This document shows, in pieces, positions 37,864 to 47,415 of a stretch of 64,000 nucleotides of DNA. Numbering within the stretch: the first letter of the stretch is position 1; each line of letters begins with the position of its first letter. Source of the DNA: Streptomyces sp. NBC_00250 (GTDB lineage: Bacteria; Actinomycetota; Actinomycetes; Streptomycetales; Streptomycetaceae); NCBI RefSeq assembly GCF_036192275.1, contig NZ_CP108088.1:124001-188000 (forward strand), read 5' to 3'. The notes below the pieces were generated by a model. That model was not told where the DNA came from. It worked only from the letters and a program-made list of their open reading frames with translations, and ran no database searches. The position numbers and the translations under genes were made by a program.

Positions 37864-38625
37864 TCAGCCGAGCGTGGGCGGGCCCACGTCGGACGGCAGG
37901 TTGCGCAGGGCCACAGCCACGGCGTCTTGTGCCGTGGCGAACCGGCCGAGGTCATCGCTGCTCATGCCCGCGCCCACCCCGTACGTGCCGTCGCTGTGGG
38001 CGGTCAGGCACGGTCCGACGATGGTCAGGCTCGGACGGGTGCTGGTCGCGAAGCGCAGCGTCCAGTGGCTCGTGAACGGGTAGAGGGCTCGTAGCGCCGG
38101 CTCGGAGTGCGCCGCCTCGATCAGGGCCTCGTAGGTCTCCTGCCAGGCGTAGTCCAGTTCGCCCGCCTCCTGGCGCAGGTGCTGCCATTCTGAATCCGTC
38201 AGGCGCGCGGGATCGTTGTCCGGTACCTCGAACCGGCCGGTCGGGTGTACGAACGGTGCCGCCCGGCGGATGTCGTCCAGGGACTTTCCGTCGTGCCAGG
38301 CCCGGGCGGCCCTGGCGACCTGCGCCAGGTCGTCCGTCTGACCGCCGATGAGGGCCAGGTTCTGGAACGGCTCCGTGCCGCGGATCGACCACCGCCTTTC
38401 GTGCCTCCAAGCGCTGATCTCCAGTGGCTTGCGGTGCGGCAAGGTGGTTGCGACGGTCGCTTCGAGCAGCGGGGCAAAGGCTGAGGCCGTGACGGGGACG
38501 GCGTCGAGGCAGCCCTCCCACTCGGCCCGGAGTGCTGCGGCGAGGCTGCCGGAGGCCGCGACATCGGAGTACAGGACAGCGGGATCGGGAGGCGTAGGCA
38601 CGGCTCCTGATTGTGCCCGAGCCAT
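37864..38625 (-). CDS. DUF6193-like protein
   Basis: 253 residues. The pattern AARAWHDGKSLDDIRRAAPF followed by an acidic middle and ALRALYPFTSHWTLRFATS is that of DUF6193-type proteins, seen in streptomycetes near natural-product and regulatory genes. The C-terminal third could be a separate small domain. Biochemical role unknown. Confidence 0.6.
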   Translation of the reverse strand: MARAQSGAVPTPPDPAVLYSDVAASGSLAAALRAEWEGCLDAVPVTASAFAPLLEATVATTLPHRKPLEISAWRHERRWSIRGTEPFQNLALIGGQTDDLAQVARAARAWHDGKSLDDIRRAAPFVHPTGRFEVPDNDPARLTDSEWQHLRQEAGELDYAWQETYEALIEAAHSEPALRALYPFTSHWTLRFATSTRPSLTIVGPCLTAHSDGTYGVGAGMSSDDLGRFATAQDAVAVALRNLPSDVGPPTLG

Positions 38626-38735
38626 GGACCTCCGCGGCAGGCGGCTGGCTCGCCGGCGGCCGGGGGGCTCCCGTGAAGGTCATGAGACACGGTCTTCGCC
38701 GCCGGCCCGAAAGCGGCCGGAGTCGTTGCTCGAGG

Positions 38736-39473
38736 TCAGCTGGGGGTGAGGAGGCAGAACTCGTTGCCTTCTGGGTCGGCCAGAACCGTCCAGGAGATGG
38801 CGGACCGGTCGATGCCGGGGTCGGTGGCACCCAGGGCACGCAGTCGGGCTTCCTCTGCCGCCATGTCGTCACCGGGGTAGGGGCGGACGTCGAGGTGGAC
38901 ACGGTTCCACACGGTCTTGGTGTCGGAGGTGCGAATGAACTCCAGGTAGGGGCCGACGCCTTGAGAGGAGCGCATGGACGCGTGGTCGTCGGCCACCTCG
39001 TGCAGCGTCCAGTCCATCGCCTCGCCCCAGAACCGGGCCATCGCCCGTGGGTCGGTGCAGTCGACCACCACCGCGGCGATCGGCCCGGTGTCCCGGTAGA
39101 TCGCACGGGGCTCCAGGACGCAGAACTCGTTGCCCTCCGGGTCGGCCATGACCGTCCAGGGGACGTCGCCCTGACCCACGTCGGCGAGCGTCGCGCCGAG
39201 ATCCTTCAGCCGCGCCACCAACTCCGCCTGATGCGCGGTCGAGGTGGTGGCCAGATCAAGGTGTACCCGGTTCTTCACCGTTTTGGGTTCCGGGCGGGCG
39301 ACGATGTCGATGCAGACGGCCACGGGGTCGGGATAGGCGAAACCCACCGGTTCGAGGTTGGTCACCCCCGGCCCCTCGCTGTCGACACCCCAACCCAGTG
39401 CCTCCGCCCAGAACCGGCCGAGCGCAGAGTCGTCCTGGGCCTTCATGTTGATCTGCACAAGTCGTGTCGCCAT
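38736..39473 (-). CDS. VOC-family (glyoxalase-like) protein with two domains
   Basis: 245 residues. Two VOC modules in tandem: residues 1-118 (LVQINMKAQDDSALGRFWAE to GNEFCVLEP) and 125-245 (AVVVDCTDPRAMARFWGEAM to GNEFCLLTP). Each ends with the PEGNEFC motif carrying the metal-site Glu. Such proteins act as dioxygenases, isomerases or antibiotic-binding resistance proteins; a substrate cannot be named. Confidence 0.85.
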   Translation of the reverse strand: MATRLVQINMKAQDDSALGRFWAEALGWGVDSEGPGVTNLEPVGFAYPDPVAVCIDIVARPEPKTVKNRVHLDLATTSTAHQAELVARLKDLGATLADVGQGDVPWTVMADPEGNEFCVLEPRAIYRDTGPIAAVVVDCTDPRAMARFWGEAMDWTLHEVADDHASMRSSQGVGPYLEFIRTSDTKTVWNRVHLDVRPYPGDDMAAEEARLRALGATDPGIDRSAISWTVLADPEGNEFCLLTPS

Positions 39474-39558
39474 GCCGTAGATCCTAGAAGTGGTCGGCGG
39501 CCCTCGCCGCGGTGGTGCGGGCCGCGCGGGCGCCCGGCCCGCCGGAGGCGACGGGCCG

Positions 39559-41013
39559 CTACACCGTATTGAAGAGGATCTTGTGCTGGCCGGTGAAGAA
39601 GGGGTCGGCCCGTGTGAGCTTGGCCTGGACACTCGCCCCCAGATCGAGTGGGACGCCGGACGTGATCCTGCCCATCACGGCGGGTTCCGCCAGGTGCACC
39701 GTGCCCTTCTTCGGTTCGTCGAACTCCGCGTCGGTGTTGATGACCATGCCGCCGAAGACCTCGCCCACCCGGTTCTTCAGCACCGCGGCCTCCGCCAGGT
39801 CCACCGCGCGCCGGTCCGCCACCTTCCCCTTCCCCCGCGCCATGTCGCACGGCAGGCAGTACAGGGCGTCGAGCACCCAGTTCGGCGGGGCCTGGCCGGC
39901 GCACGCGGCCACGCACAGTTCACCCGTGTATCGGTCGATCAGGCGCCGCAACGGGGCCGTGCAGTAGGTGTACGGAGCCGCGATCGCCGCGTGCGTCGTG
40001 TGCTCCGGGATGTGGTGGTCACGGAAGGTGGTGTACTCCGCCTTGAGCAACATGGCGGTCGCCTCGCTGAGGAAGGCCATGTGCTTGCGGTCAGCCGGAT
40101 CGAGGGAGTTGACCAGCGCGGCGTACGAGACGCCGGACTTCCAGTCGATGCCCAGGAGCTTGGCGATGTCGTGAACGCGCCGGACCACGTCCGGGTCGGC
40201 CTGCTCCTTCTGGGTCCGCAGGATCCCGGTACCGCTGTCCAGCATGATCCGGGCCGCAGCCATTCCGGTCATGAGGGAGATCTGCTCGTTCCAGCCCTCC
40301 GCGGGCAGTGCCGCCACGTAGCTCAGCCGGAACGATCCGTCCTCCAGGGTGTCGACCTCCTGGTCCGGCAGGTTCACCGCCACCCCGCCGCGCGCGGCCT
40401 CGACGGCTTCCCGCAGCTTGCCGATCTCGCGCAGCAGGGCGACGGACTCCTCGGCGGTTCCGGCCTCGATGTCCTGTTGGACCTGCTTGTAGTTGAGTTT
40501 GGCCAAGCTGCGGACCTTGGCCCTGCTCACGGTCGAGTCGGTCACGTTGCCGTCGGCGTCGAGGTCGTGCTGCCACAGCAGGGCGGGTACGACCTGGTTC
40601 GGAAGCAGGCTGGCCGGTCCCTCGGAGATCGAGGGCGGGTACAGGGGCACCTTGAGGTCGGGGAAGTACAGCGTCTCGATCCGGTCGTGCGCCTCGGCGT
40701 CCAGCGGGCTACCTGGCCTGACGAAGGCCGCCACGTCGGCGATGGCGTAGTGCACGCGGTACCCGCCACCGGGCCGCCGCTCCAGGTACATGGCCTGGTC
40801 GAGGTCCTTCGACGCCGGCGGGTCGATGGTGAACAACGGCAGATGAGTGGCGTCCTTGGCCGGCATCTGGACCGCGGCCTTGGCGGCCTCCGCCGCTTCG
40901 AGCACATGCGCGGGAAATTCCGTAGAGGCCTTCAACTCTGCCCGGAGCTGCTGCAGTGCCTTGATCAGGGTGTCCTGGGCCTCGCGGGACATGTGCATCT
41001 GTCGGCGTCGCAT
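39559..41013 (-). CDS. RNB-domain ribonuclease (RNase II/R family)
   Basis: 484 residues. The catalytic block FTIDPPASKDLDQAM holds the family's acidic residues, in the actinobacterial DLDQA form; further RNB motifs are YRVHYAIADVAAFV and TYCTAPLRRLIDRYTGEL. Residues 1-45 form a short N-terminal part, with no full cold-shock domains and no S1 domain recognised. The enzyme degrades RNA from the 3' end. The start could be a little further in (Met7). Confidence 0.9.
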   Translation of the reverse strand: MRRRQMHMSREAQDTLIKALQQLRAELKASTEFPAHVLEAAEAAKAAVQMPAKDATHLPLFTIDPPASKDLDQAMYLERRPGGGYRVHYAIADVAAFVRPGSPLDAEAHDRIETLYFPDLKVPLYPPSISEGPASLLPNQVVPALLWQHDLDADGNVTDSTVSRAKVRSLAKLNYKQVQQDIEAGTAEESVALLREIGKLREAVEAARGGVAVNLPDQEVDTLEDGSFRLSYVAALPAEGWNEQISLMTGMAAARIMLDSGTGILRTQKEQADPDVVRRVHDIAKLLGIDWKSGVSYAALVNSLDPADRKHMAFLSEATAMLLKAEYTTFRDHHIPEHTTHAAIAAPYTYCTAPLRRLIDRYTGELCVAACAGQAPPNWVLDALYCLPCDMARGKGKVADRRAVDLAEAAVLKNRVGEVFGGMVINTDAEFDEPKKGTVHLAEPAVMGRITSGVPLDLGASVQAKLTRADPFFTGQHKILFNTV

Positions 41014-41142
41014 GTCTCGACCCTAGGGCGACGGCCACGGAGCGGCCCAGTGAGCGGGTCCAGGCGGGGGAAGGGGCGGCGGTCCGAGGACCCGTACAAG
41101 GCCCACGACCCGCCCCGCCCCGCCGGCGCCTGAAGACGGGCT

Positions 41143-41185
41143 GCCGCCCGCCGTTCCCGCCGTACGGGAGCGAGGGGCGGGCGGC
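41143..41185 (-). terminator. terminator of the MFS gene
   Basis: GCCGCCCGCC (41143-41152) pairs with GGCGGGCGGC (41176-41185), with an inner CCCG/CGGG stem. It starts 15 bp after the stop of the leftward MFS gene. Confidence 0.65.
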
Positions 41186-41199
41186 CTCCCGTCCAGGTG

Positions 41200-42699
41200 T
41201 CAGGTGGGTGTGGGGGCGGTTTTGCTCGTCGTGGTGCCGCCGTCGTCCTGGGCCTCCGACACAGGAGGCTGTTGCGGAGTGGGCGGGGTGCGGACGAGCA
41301 GCGCGACCAGTACGGCCAGGGCGCCGATCACGGCGCCGACGCCGAACCCCCATCGGATGCCCGTGGCCAGGGCACCGGTCGGGTCGGCGCCGTCGGCGGC
41401 TGCCGTGGCGGTGTGTCCCGACATGACGCTGATGACCAGGGCGGTGCCGGCGGCGGCAGCCACCTGTTGGAGCGAGCCGAGGATGGCGGAGCCGTGAGGG
41501 TAGAGGTGCGGCGGCAGCACGGACAGGCCCGAGGTGAACACGGGGGTGAAGACGAACGCCATACCGGCGCTCAGGACCACGTGAAGGGCGAGCACCAGCC
41601 ACGGCGAGGTGTGTTGGTCCGTGAGGGCGAACAGCGCGAGGCACAGCGCCGTGAGTGCGGCTCCGGGTACGACCAGGCGTGGTGCGCCGAGTCGGTCGTA
41701 GAGCTTGCCGACCTGTGGTCCCAGCAGGCCCATGGTCAAGCCGCCCGGGATGAGGAGCAGCCCGGTCTGCAGTGAGGTCAGGCCGCGCACCTCCTGCAGA
41801 TAGATCGGCAGCAGGATGAACGCACCCATGAGGGCCATGAAGGACAGGCACATCAGGCCGAGGGCCACGGAGAAGTGACGAAACGCCAGGGCGCGCAGGT
41901 CCAGCAGCGGCGTGGACGTGCGCTGAAGTGCCAGCTGTCGCCATACGAACAGGCCGACCAGCACGGCGCCGGTCAGGGTCATGGCCACCGGGGACATGGG
42001 GGCCTGGGACGCCTTTCCGGCTCCGAGCTCGCTCAGGCCGTAGATCAGGGAGCCGAAGCCCGCTGCCGCCAGGGGGACGGACAACCAGTCGATCGGGCCG
42101 GCCTGCGGCTCGCCGATATTGACCAGTTTGCGCCGACCGAAGATGGCCATCGCTCCGGCGATGGGCAGCACGGCCAGGAACAGCAGGCGCCAAGTCCCCA
42201 GCTCCAGCAGCACGCCGGAGACCGCGGGGCCGAGCGCGGGTGCGACGGAGATGACGAGGGTGATGTTGCCCATCACACGGCCGCGGTCGTGCGGGGGCAC
42301 GAGGGTCATCAGTGTCGTCATGAGCAGCGGCATCATGACGGCGGTGCCGCTGGCCTGGATGACGCGGGCGGCCAGCAGCACGGGGAAGGCGGGCGCGGCC
42401 GCGGCCAGCGCCGTACCGGCCAGGAACAGTGCCATGGCCAGGCTGAAGGCGGTCCGGGTCGTCACGCGCTGCAGGAACCAGCCCGTCACGGGGATGACGA
42501 CAGCCATGGTGAGCATGAAGGCCGTGGACAGCCATCCAGCGGCTGCCGCGGTGACCTCGAACTCGCGCATGAGCCGCGGGATCGCGTTGACCATGATCGT
42601 CTCGTTGAGGAGGACGACGAACGTGGACAGGACGAGAATCCGCAGCACGGCGGTGACGTGGGTGGGCGGGAGGGTGGGCGTTGTGTGTGGTGCGGGCAT
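41200..42699 (-). CDS. MFS exporter, DHA2 type
   Basis: 499 residues; ATG 42699 has GGAAGG five bases upstream, ATG 42714 is the alternative. Helix 1 carries LNETIMVNAIPRLM, and ASGTAVMMPLLMT and GPAVSGVLLELGTWRLLFL mark helices 4 and 5, as in EmrB-type 14-helix exporters. The C-terminus is a Pro/Thr-rich tail. Probable proton-driven drug export. GC and codon use match the core genome, unlike the MFS gene at 35.2 kb. Confidence 0.9.
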   Translation of the reverse strand: MPAPHTTPTLPPTHVTAVLRILVLSTFVVLLNETIMVNAIPRLMREFEVTAAAAGWLSTAFMLTMAVVIPVTGWFLQRVTTRTAFSLAMALFLAGTALAAAAPAFPVLLAARVIQASGTAVMMPLLMTTLMTLVPPHDRGRVMGNITLVISVAPALGPAVSGVLLELGTWRLLFLAVLPIAGAMAIFGRRKLVNIGEPQAGPIDWLSVPLAAAGFGSLIYGLSELGAGKASQAPMSPVAMTLTGAVLVGLFVWRQLALQRTSTPLLDLRALAFRHFSVALGLMCLSFMALMGAFILLPIYLQEVRGLTSLQTGLLLIPGGLTMGLLGPQVGKLYDRLGAPRLVVPGAALTALCLALFALTDQHTSPWLVLALHVVLSAGMAFVFTPVFTSGLSVLPPHLYPHGSAILGSLQQVAAAAGTALVISVMSGHTATAAADGADPTGALATGIRWGFGVGAVIGALAVLVALLVRTPPTPQQPPVSEAQDDGGTTTSKTAPTPT

Positions 42700-43175
42700 G
42701 GCGCCTTCCGTCATGTGAGTGTCTTCCGCACGTGGCAGCTCACACTGGCAGACGGCGGCGCCGGGAAGAACTCATCGGTGCTCCCGATCCTGTCGGCGGC
42801 GCAGCCCGAGCACAAACCGATTTCCCGCGCCGGAACGGCGGGACGGGGGTCGGAGGCCGCGAGCGGTTCCAGCGGCCTGCCCTGCGGGCGTTCGTCTCCC
42901 CCGTCGGGTTCCCCGTCGAGTTCCCCGTCGAGGGCTGCGGCCGACCGGCGGGTTCCCCACGGAGCGTGGAACCGAGGGGCACTCAGGAAGCGCTTGCCGA
43001 CCGGTACTTCCTGCGGGGTCACCAAGTTCGGAGCTTCTTGGGCGCGGTACCGGAAGAATATTCCCCTCATTGAATGCCGATCCGATCACAAGAGTTCCGA
43101 ACTGATCAACAACGCATCTATAGTGCCGTCGTTGCGACTCCCTTCCCCGCGTGCCCGCTCCCGAGAGTCTGGTTG
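42700..43175. other. intergenic stretch between MFS gene and conservon
   Basis: This must contain two divergent promoters, but no clear box or gene was seen. The last 100 bp before cvnA are A/T-richer (GAACTGATCAACAACGCATC). Confidence 0.35.
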
Positions 43176-44828
43176 ATGTCGGCGTCACCCACCCCCTTCC
43201 GTCCTGCCCTGACCGCCTCGCTCCTGACCGCCGCCGCGGGCGGTGCGCTCGCCGTGGCCGCCGTCGCCGCGGCACCGGGCGGAGTCCGTGCCCCGCTCGG
43301 CTGGTTCGCCGCCTGTGGCGTCCTGCTGCTCTCGGCCGCGGCCTTCGCCGTGACCTGGTACGGGCGGACCTCGCGCGTACTGGCCCGGCGGGCCGAGACC
43401 CTCGCCGCCGAACTCGCCTCCAAGGACGCGTACGTCGCCCGGTTCGCGGCCACCGCCGAGCGCGAGACGGCCACCCTCAAGGACCGCCAGGAGGCGGAGA
43501 CAGCCGCCGCCCGAGCGGCCCACGCTGCCCAGGCCCAGGAACTCGCCCGGTCCCACGCGGCCGAGATCGCCGAGCTGGGCCGGGAACGCGCCGCCGAGAC
43601 CGCGCGGCTCGAAACCCGGCTGCGTCGCGCCGAGTCCGGCCGGTCCGCCGCCATGGCCGCCGCGGCCAACGCCGCCGGCCGCATGCAGGCCCTCGCGACG
43701 AGCATGCTCGCCGACCTCCGGGAGATGGAGCACCGGCACGCCGACGAGGACGTCCTGACCGACCTGCTCCACCTCGACCACCGCACCGCGCAGGCGGGCC
43801 GGCTCGCCGACTCCGTCGCCGTGCTCAGCGGGGCCAGGTCCGGCCGCCGCTGGGCCCGCCCCATCGTCATGGAGTCGATACTCCGCGGCGCCATGGGCCG
43901 TATCAGCGGCTACCAGCGGGTGCGACTGCACTCCAGCAGCGACGCGGCCGTCGCCGGGCACGCGGCCGAGGGCGTCATGCACGCCCTGGCCGAACTCATG
44001 GACAACGCGGCGAACTTCTCGCCGCCCACCGCGGAGGTGCACGTCTACGTCGAGGAGGTCCCGGCCGGCGTCATCATCGCCGTCGAGGACAGCGGCCTCG
44101 TGATGAGCGACGTGCAGCAGCGCCGCGCGGAAGCCGCCGTCGGCTCCGCACCGCAGGACCTGGCCGGCCTCTCCGGCACCCGCCTCGGCCTCGCGGTCGT
44201 CGGCCGGCTGGCGCGCAAGCACGGCCTCACCGTGTCGTTCCGCCCCTCCGCGCGCGGCGGGACCGGCGCTCTCCTGATGCTGCCTCAGGAACTCATCAGC
44301 CACGCCCCCGCGGAGCCGGCGGCCACGCCCGAGGACACTCTGCCGCCGGTCTCGGGCCGCGGCCTGTCCGCGCCCGCCACGACCGGCACCCCGGCCACGG
44401 CCCCCGAGCCCGAGACCGAGCACGACAGCGCGGCCGAGAGCACCGGCGAGCACCCGCGGTTCGGCGAGAGCGGCCTGCCCCAGCGCCGCCGCGGCCGGGC
44501 CATGGCCGCCGCCCACCCCGAGGGGCCGCAGGCCGCCGAGAAGGCGCCCGCCGAGGGGCCGCGCACGGGCGCGGCCGCGGGTGCGGCGAACCGGTTCGGC
44601 TCGTTCCGCCGCGCGGTCCGCGGCACCACCGCCCGGCCGGACGGCGAGCCCGAGGGCGGCCCCGTGCCGGAGACCGCGACGGCGTCCGACCCCGCCGTGT
44701 CCGGCGCGACCGCCGGCGCCGATCGTCCCGGCTCCCCCTCCGTACCCACCGATCCGGCCGGCCCGACGTCCGCTCCGCGGACACCGCCGCCGACCTCGAA
44801 CCCCCCGTACCCGGAAGGCACCTCGTAA
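43176..44828 (+). CDS. cvnA: conservon sensor ATPase CvnA
   Basis: 550 residues. Two N-terminal membrane helices (about 10-32 and 40-58), a coiled-coil region rich in Ala/Glu/Arg (70-190), then a histidine-kinase-like ATPase with N-box ALAELMDNAANFSPPTAEVH and GLSGTRLGLAVVGRLARKHG. The tail from residue 370 is low complexity. In conservons CvnA is the membrane receptor-like partner that controls the CvnB-C-D GTPase switch, much like a G-protein-coupled system (established for Streptomyces). Stop and cvnB start share one base (TAATG). Confidence 0.93.
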   Translation: MSASPTPFRPALTASLLTAAAGGALAVAAVAAAPGGVRAPLGWFAACGVLLLSAAAFAVTWYGRTSRVLARRAETLAAELASKDAYVARFAATAERETATLKDRQEAETAAARAAHAAQAQELARSHAAEIAELGRERAAETARLETRLRRAESGRSAAMAAAANAAGRMQALATSMLADLREMEHRHADEDVLTDLLHLDHRTAQAGRLADSVAVLSGARSGRRWARPIVMESILRGAMGRISGYQRVRLHSSSDAAVAGHAAEGVMHALAELMDNAANFSPPTAEVHVYVEEVPAGVIIAVEDSGLVMSDVQQRRAEAAVGSAPQDLAGLSGTRLGLAVVGRLARKHGLTVSFRPSARGGTGALLMLPQELISHAPAEPAATPEDTLPPVSGRGLSAPATTGTPATAPEPETEHDSAAESTGEHPRFGESGLPQRRRGRAMAAAHPEGPQAAEKAPAEGPRTGAAAGAANRFGSFRRAVRGTTARPDGEPEGGPVPETATASDPAVSGATAGADRPGSPSVPTDPAGPTSAPRTPPPTSNPPYPEGTS

Positions 44829-45229
44829 TGACCGGCTCCACCACCGACGAGAAGCTCAGCTGGCTCCTGGAGGGCCTGCTGGAACGCACCCCGGGCACCC
44901 GGCACGCCCTGGTGCTCTCCCGTGACGGCCTCAAGCTCTGCCGCACCCCCGAGCTCTCCGTCGACCAGGCCGACCAGCTCGCCGCGATCGCCGCCGGCAT
45001 CCAGAGCCTGTCGCACGGTGCCTCCGTGGAGTTCGGGGACGGCACCGGCGGGGTCCGCTCCGCGATCGCCGAGTTCTACGGCGGCATCCTCTTCATCGTG
45101 GAGGCCGGCGAGGGCGCCCACCTCGCGGTCGTCGCCGACGAGGACGCCGACGCCGGCCTCGTGGGCCACAACATGAGCGAGCTGGTGGAGCAGTTGGGCG
45201 AGCACCTGGTCGCGAGGCCCCGGGGATGA
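44828..45229 (+). CDS. cvnB: conservon roadblock/LC7 protein CvnB
   Basis: 133 residues. Roadblock/LC7 (MglB-like) fold: WLLEGLLERTPGTRHALVLS, DQADQLAAIAAGIQSLSHG, and a final AGLVGHNMSELVEQLGEHL. MglB-type proteins act on the GTPase (here CvnD). Overlaps cvnA by one base and cvnC by four (ATGA 45226-45229). Confidence 0.95.
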   Translation: MTGSTTDEKLSWLLEGLLERTPGTRHALVLSRDGLKLCRTPELSVDQADQLAAIAAGIQSLSHGASVEFGDGTGGVRSAIAEFYGGILFIVEAGEGAHLAVVADEDADAGLVGHNMSELVEQLGEHLVARPRG

Positions 45230-45579
45230 GCCGCGGCAGGCCGGGCCGGGACGACTCCCCCGACCGGCTCTACACCCTGACCGGCGGCCGCAGCCGCGCC
45301 GGGTCCGACGCCTTCGACCTGGTGACCCTGGTGGTCTCCGAGAGCGACCCGGTCCCCGGCATGCAGTCCGAGCACACCGCGATCCTGCGCATGTGCCGGT
45401 TCCCCACCGCGGTGGTGGAGGTCGCGGCCGGGCTCGGCCTGCCTGTGTCGATCACCCGGATCCTCCTGGCCGATCTGCACGACACCGGCCGGATCAGCGC
45501 CCGGCATCCCCGTGCGTCGTACCGCCTTCCCGATCACGACATCCTGGAGCAGGTGCTCGTTGGACTCCGTAACCTCTGA
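45226..45579 (+). CDS. cvnC: conservon DUF742 protein CvnC
   Basis: 117 residues. DUF742 with RLYTLTGGRS at the start and SEHTAILRMCRFPTAVVEVA, then LPVSITRILLADLHDTGRI, a winged-helix-like part. It completes the conservon complex with CvnA, B and D. Its end overlaps the TTG start of cvnD by 20 bp. Confidence 0.95.
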   Translation: MSRGRPGRDDSPDRLYTLTGGRSRAGSDAFDLVTLVVSESDPVPGMQSEHTAILRMCRFPTAVVEVAAGLGLPVSITRILLADLHDTGRISARHPRASYRLPDHDILEQVLVGLRNL

Positions 45580-46189
45580 ACAGCGCCAGACCCTGCAGAG
45601 CACCGCCGACAACGGACTGAAGATCGTCGTCGTCGGCGGATTCGGAGTCGGCAAGACCACCCTCGTCCGCTCGGTCAGCGAGATCCGTCCGCTGAACACC
45701 GAGGAGACGATGACGCAGGCGGGCGAGGACGTCGACGACACCGCCGGGGTCGCCGCCAAGTCGGCCACCACGGTGGCCTTCGACTTCGGCAGGATCTCGA
45801 TCGACACCCACAACGTCCTGTACCTGTTCGGGGCGCCCGGCCAGGAGCGGTTCTGGTTCCTGTGGGACCGGCTGTTCTCCGGGACGCTCGGCGCGGTGGT
45901 GCTCGTCGACACCCGTCGGCTCGCCGACTCCTGGTACGCCATCGACCGTCTGGAGCACCACGGGACGCCGTTCGTCGTCGCCTGCAACGACTTCGGCGGT
46001 CCCGCCCACACCCCCGCCCAGATCCGCGGGGCCCTCGACCTCGCCGACGAGGTTCCGCTGGTCTTCTGCGACGCCCGGTCGCGGGAGTCCAGCAAGCAGG
46101 TCCTCATCTCGCTCGTCGAGCACCTGCGGACCGTCGTCGCCCCGGCCACGCGGCCGGACCCGCAGCCGATCCCGGAGCCCGCCCCGTGA
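45560..46189 (+). CDS. cvnD: conservon small GTPase CvnD
   Basis: 209 residues from an unusual TTG start (45560) with GGAGC-AGG upstream; this is the only start before the conserved TLQSTADNGLKIVVVGG. Walker A GGFGVGKT (26-33), switch-2 LFGAPGQERFWFLWD and CNDF in the place of NKxD place it with the Rho/MglA-like CvnD GTPases. Downstream P450 genes are coupled by GTGA at 46186-46189. Confidence 0.95.
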   Translation: MDSVTSEQRQTLQSTADNGLKIVVVGGFGVGKTTLVRSVSEIRPLNTEETMTQAGEDVDDTAGVAAKSATTVAFDFGRISIDTHNVLYLFGAPGQERFWFLWDRLFSGTLGAVVLVDTRRLADSWYAIDRLEHHGTPFVVACNDFGGPAHTPAQIRGALDLADEVPLVFCDARSRESSKQVLISLVEHLRTVVAPATRPDPQPIPEPAP

Positions 46190-47415
46190 CCCTCCCCGAG
46201 CACCCGCCCGTCCCCCTGAGCGGGCCGCGCTTCCAGACCGACCCCACCGAGCTGTACCGGCAGATCCGGCGCGATCACGGGGCCGTCGCCCCCGTCGTGC
46301 TGGACGGCGACGTACCGGCCTGGCTGGTCCTCGGCTACCGCGAGCTCCACCAGGTCACCAGCGACCCGGTCCTCTTCTCCCGCGATTCCGACCTGTGGAA
46401 CCAGTGGGACTCCATACCGGCGGACTGGCCGCTGCTGCCGATGATCGGCCGCAAGCAGCCATCCATCCTCTACACCGTCGGGGAGCGGCACCGCGAGCGC
46501 GCGAACGTCATCTCCACGGCCTTGGAGGGGGTCGACCCGTTCGTGCTGAAGGAGCGGGCCGAGCGCTTCGCCGACGAGCTGATCGACGCACTGTGCGGCA
46601 AGGGGTCCTGCGACATCATCGCCGAGTACGCGATGCTGCTGCCGGTACGCGTCCTCGCCAGCGTCTACGGCTTCTCCGAAGAGCAGGGGCCTGGGCTCGT
46701 CACCGCCCTGAACGACATGATCAACGGCCAGGAGGGCGCGCTGGAGGGCCAGCGCCACCTGGCGGAGTCCATGTTCGCCCTGCTCGCCGCGAAGGCGGCG
46801 GAGCCGGGCGACGACGTGGCCTCCCGGATGCTGGGCAACACGGCCGGCTTCACGGTCGAGGAGGTCGCCCAGGACCTCATGGTGATGCTGGCCGCCGGCC
46901 ATCAGCCCACCGCCGACTGGATCGGCAACTCGCTGCGGCTGATGCTCACCGACGACCGGTTCGCCGCCTCGCTGTCCGGCGGCCGGCACAGCGTCGGCGA
47001 GGCGATGAACGAGGTGCTGTGGGAGGACACCCCCACCCAGAACGTCGCCGGCCGCTGGGCCTCGCGCGACACCCACCTGGGCGGTCGCCGGATCGGCAGC
47101 GGCGACCTGCTGCTGCTCGGCCTGGCCGCCGCCAACTCCGACCCGCACGTGCGCGCCGACGCGGGCCGCCTCACCGGCGGCAACAACGCCTACCTCTCCT
47201 TCGGCCACGGCGAGCACCGCTGCCCCTTCCCCGCGCAGGAGGTCGCCGAGACCATCGCCCGCACCGGGATCGAGGTACTGCTCGACCGGCTGCCGGACGT
47301 CGACCTCGCGGTCCCCGCGGCCGACCTCGCCCGGCGCCCCTCGCCCTGGCTGCGCGGACTCACCGCGCTCCCCGTGACCTACACCCCGACCCCCGCCCTT
47401 GGAGCCCTCGGATGA
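46186..47415 (+). CDS. cytochrome P450, CYP157-like
   Basis: 409 residues. Haem motif FGHGEHRC with Cys346; I-helix AAGHQPT instead of AGxDT. The K-helix has EVLW (276-279), so the otherwise near-universal ExxR Arg is a Trp, as published for CYP157 enzymes. CYP157 genes sit in conservons with CYP154 genes, exactly as here. Substrate unknown; a partner or redox-sensing role is possible. Coupled to cvnD and to the next P450 (ATGA 47412-47415). Confidence 0.9.
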   Translation: MTLPEHPPVPLSGPRFQTDPTELYRQIRRDHGAVAPVVLDGDVPAWLVLGYRELHQVTSDPVLFSRDSDLWNQWDSIPADWPLLPMIGRKQPSILYTVGERHRERANVISTALEGVDPFVLKERAERFADELIDALCGKGSCDIIAEYAMLLPVRVLASVYGFSEEQGPGLVTALNDMINGQEGALEGQRHLAESMFALLAAKAAEPGDDVASRMLGNTAGFTVEEVAQDLMVMLAAGHQPTADWIGNSLRLMLTDDRFAASLSGGRHSVGEAMNEVLWEDTPTQNVAGRWASRDTHLGGRRIGSGDLLLLGLAAANSDPHVRADAGRLTGGNNAYLSFGHGEHRCPFPAQEVAETIARTGIEVLLDRLPDVDLAVPAADLARRPSPWLRGLTALPVTYTPTPALGALG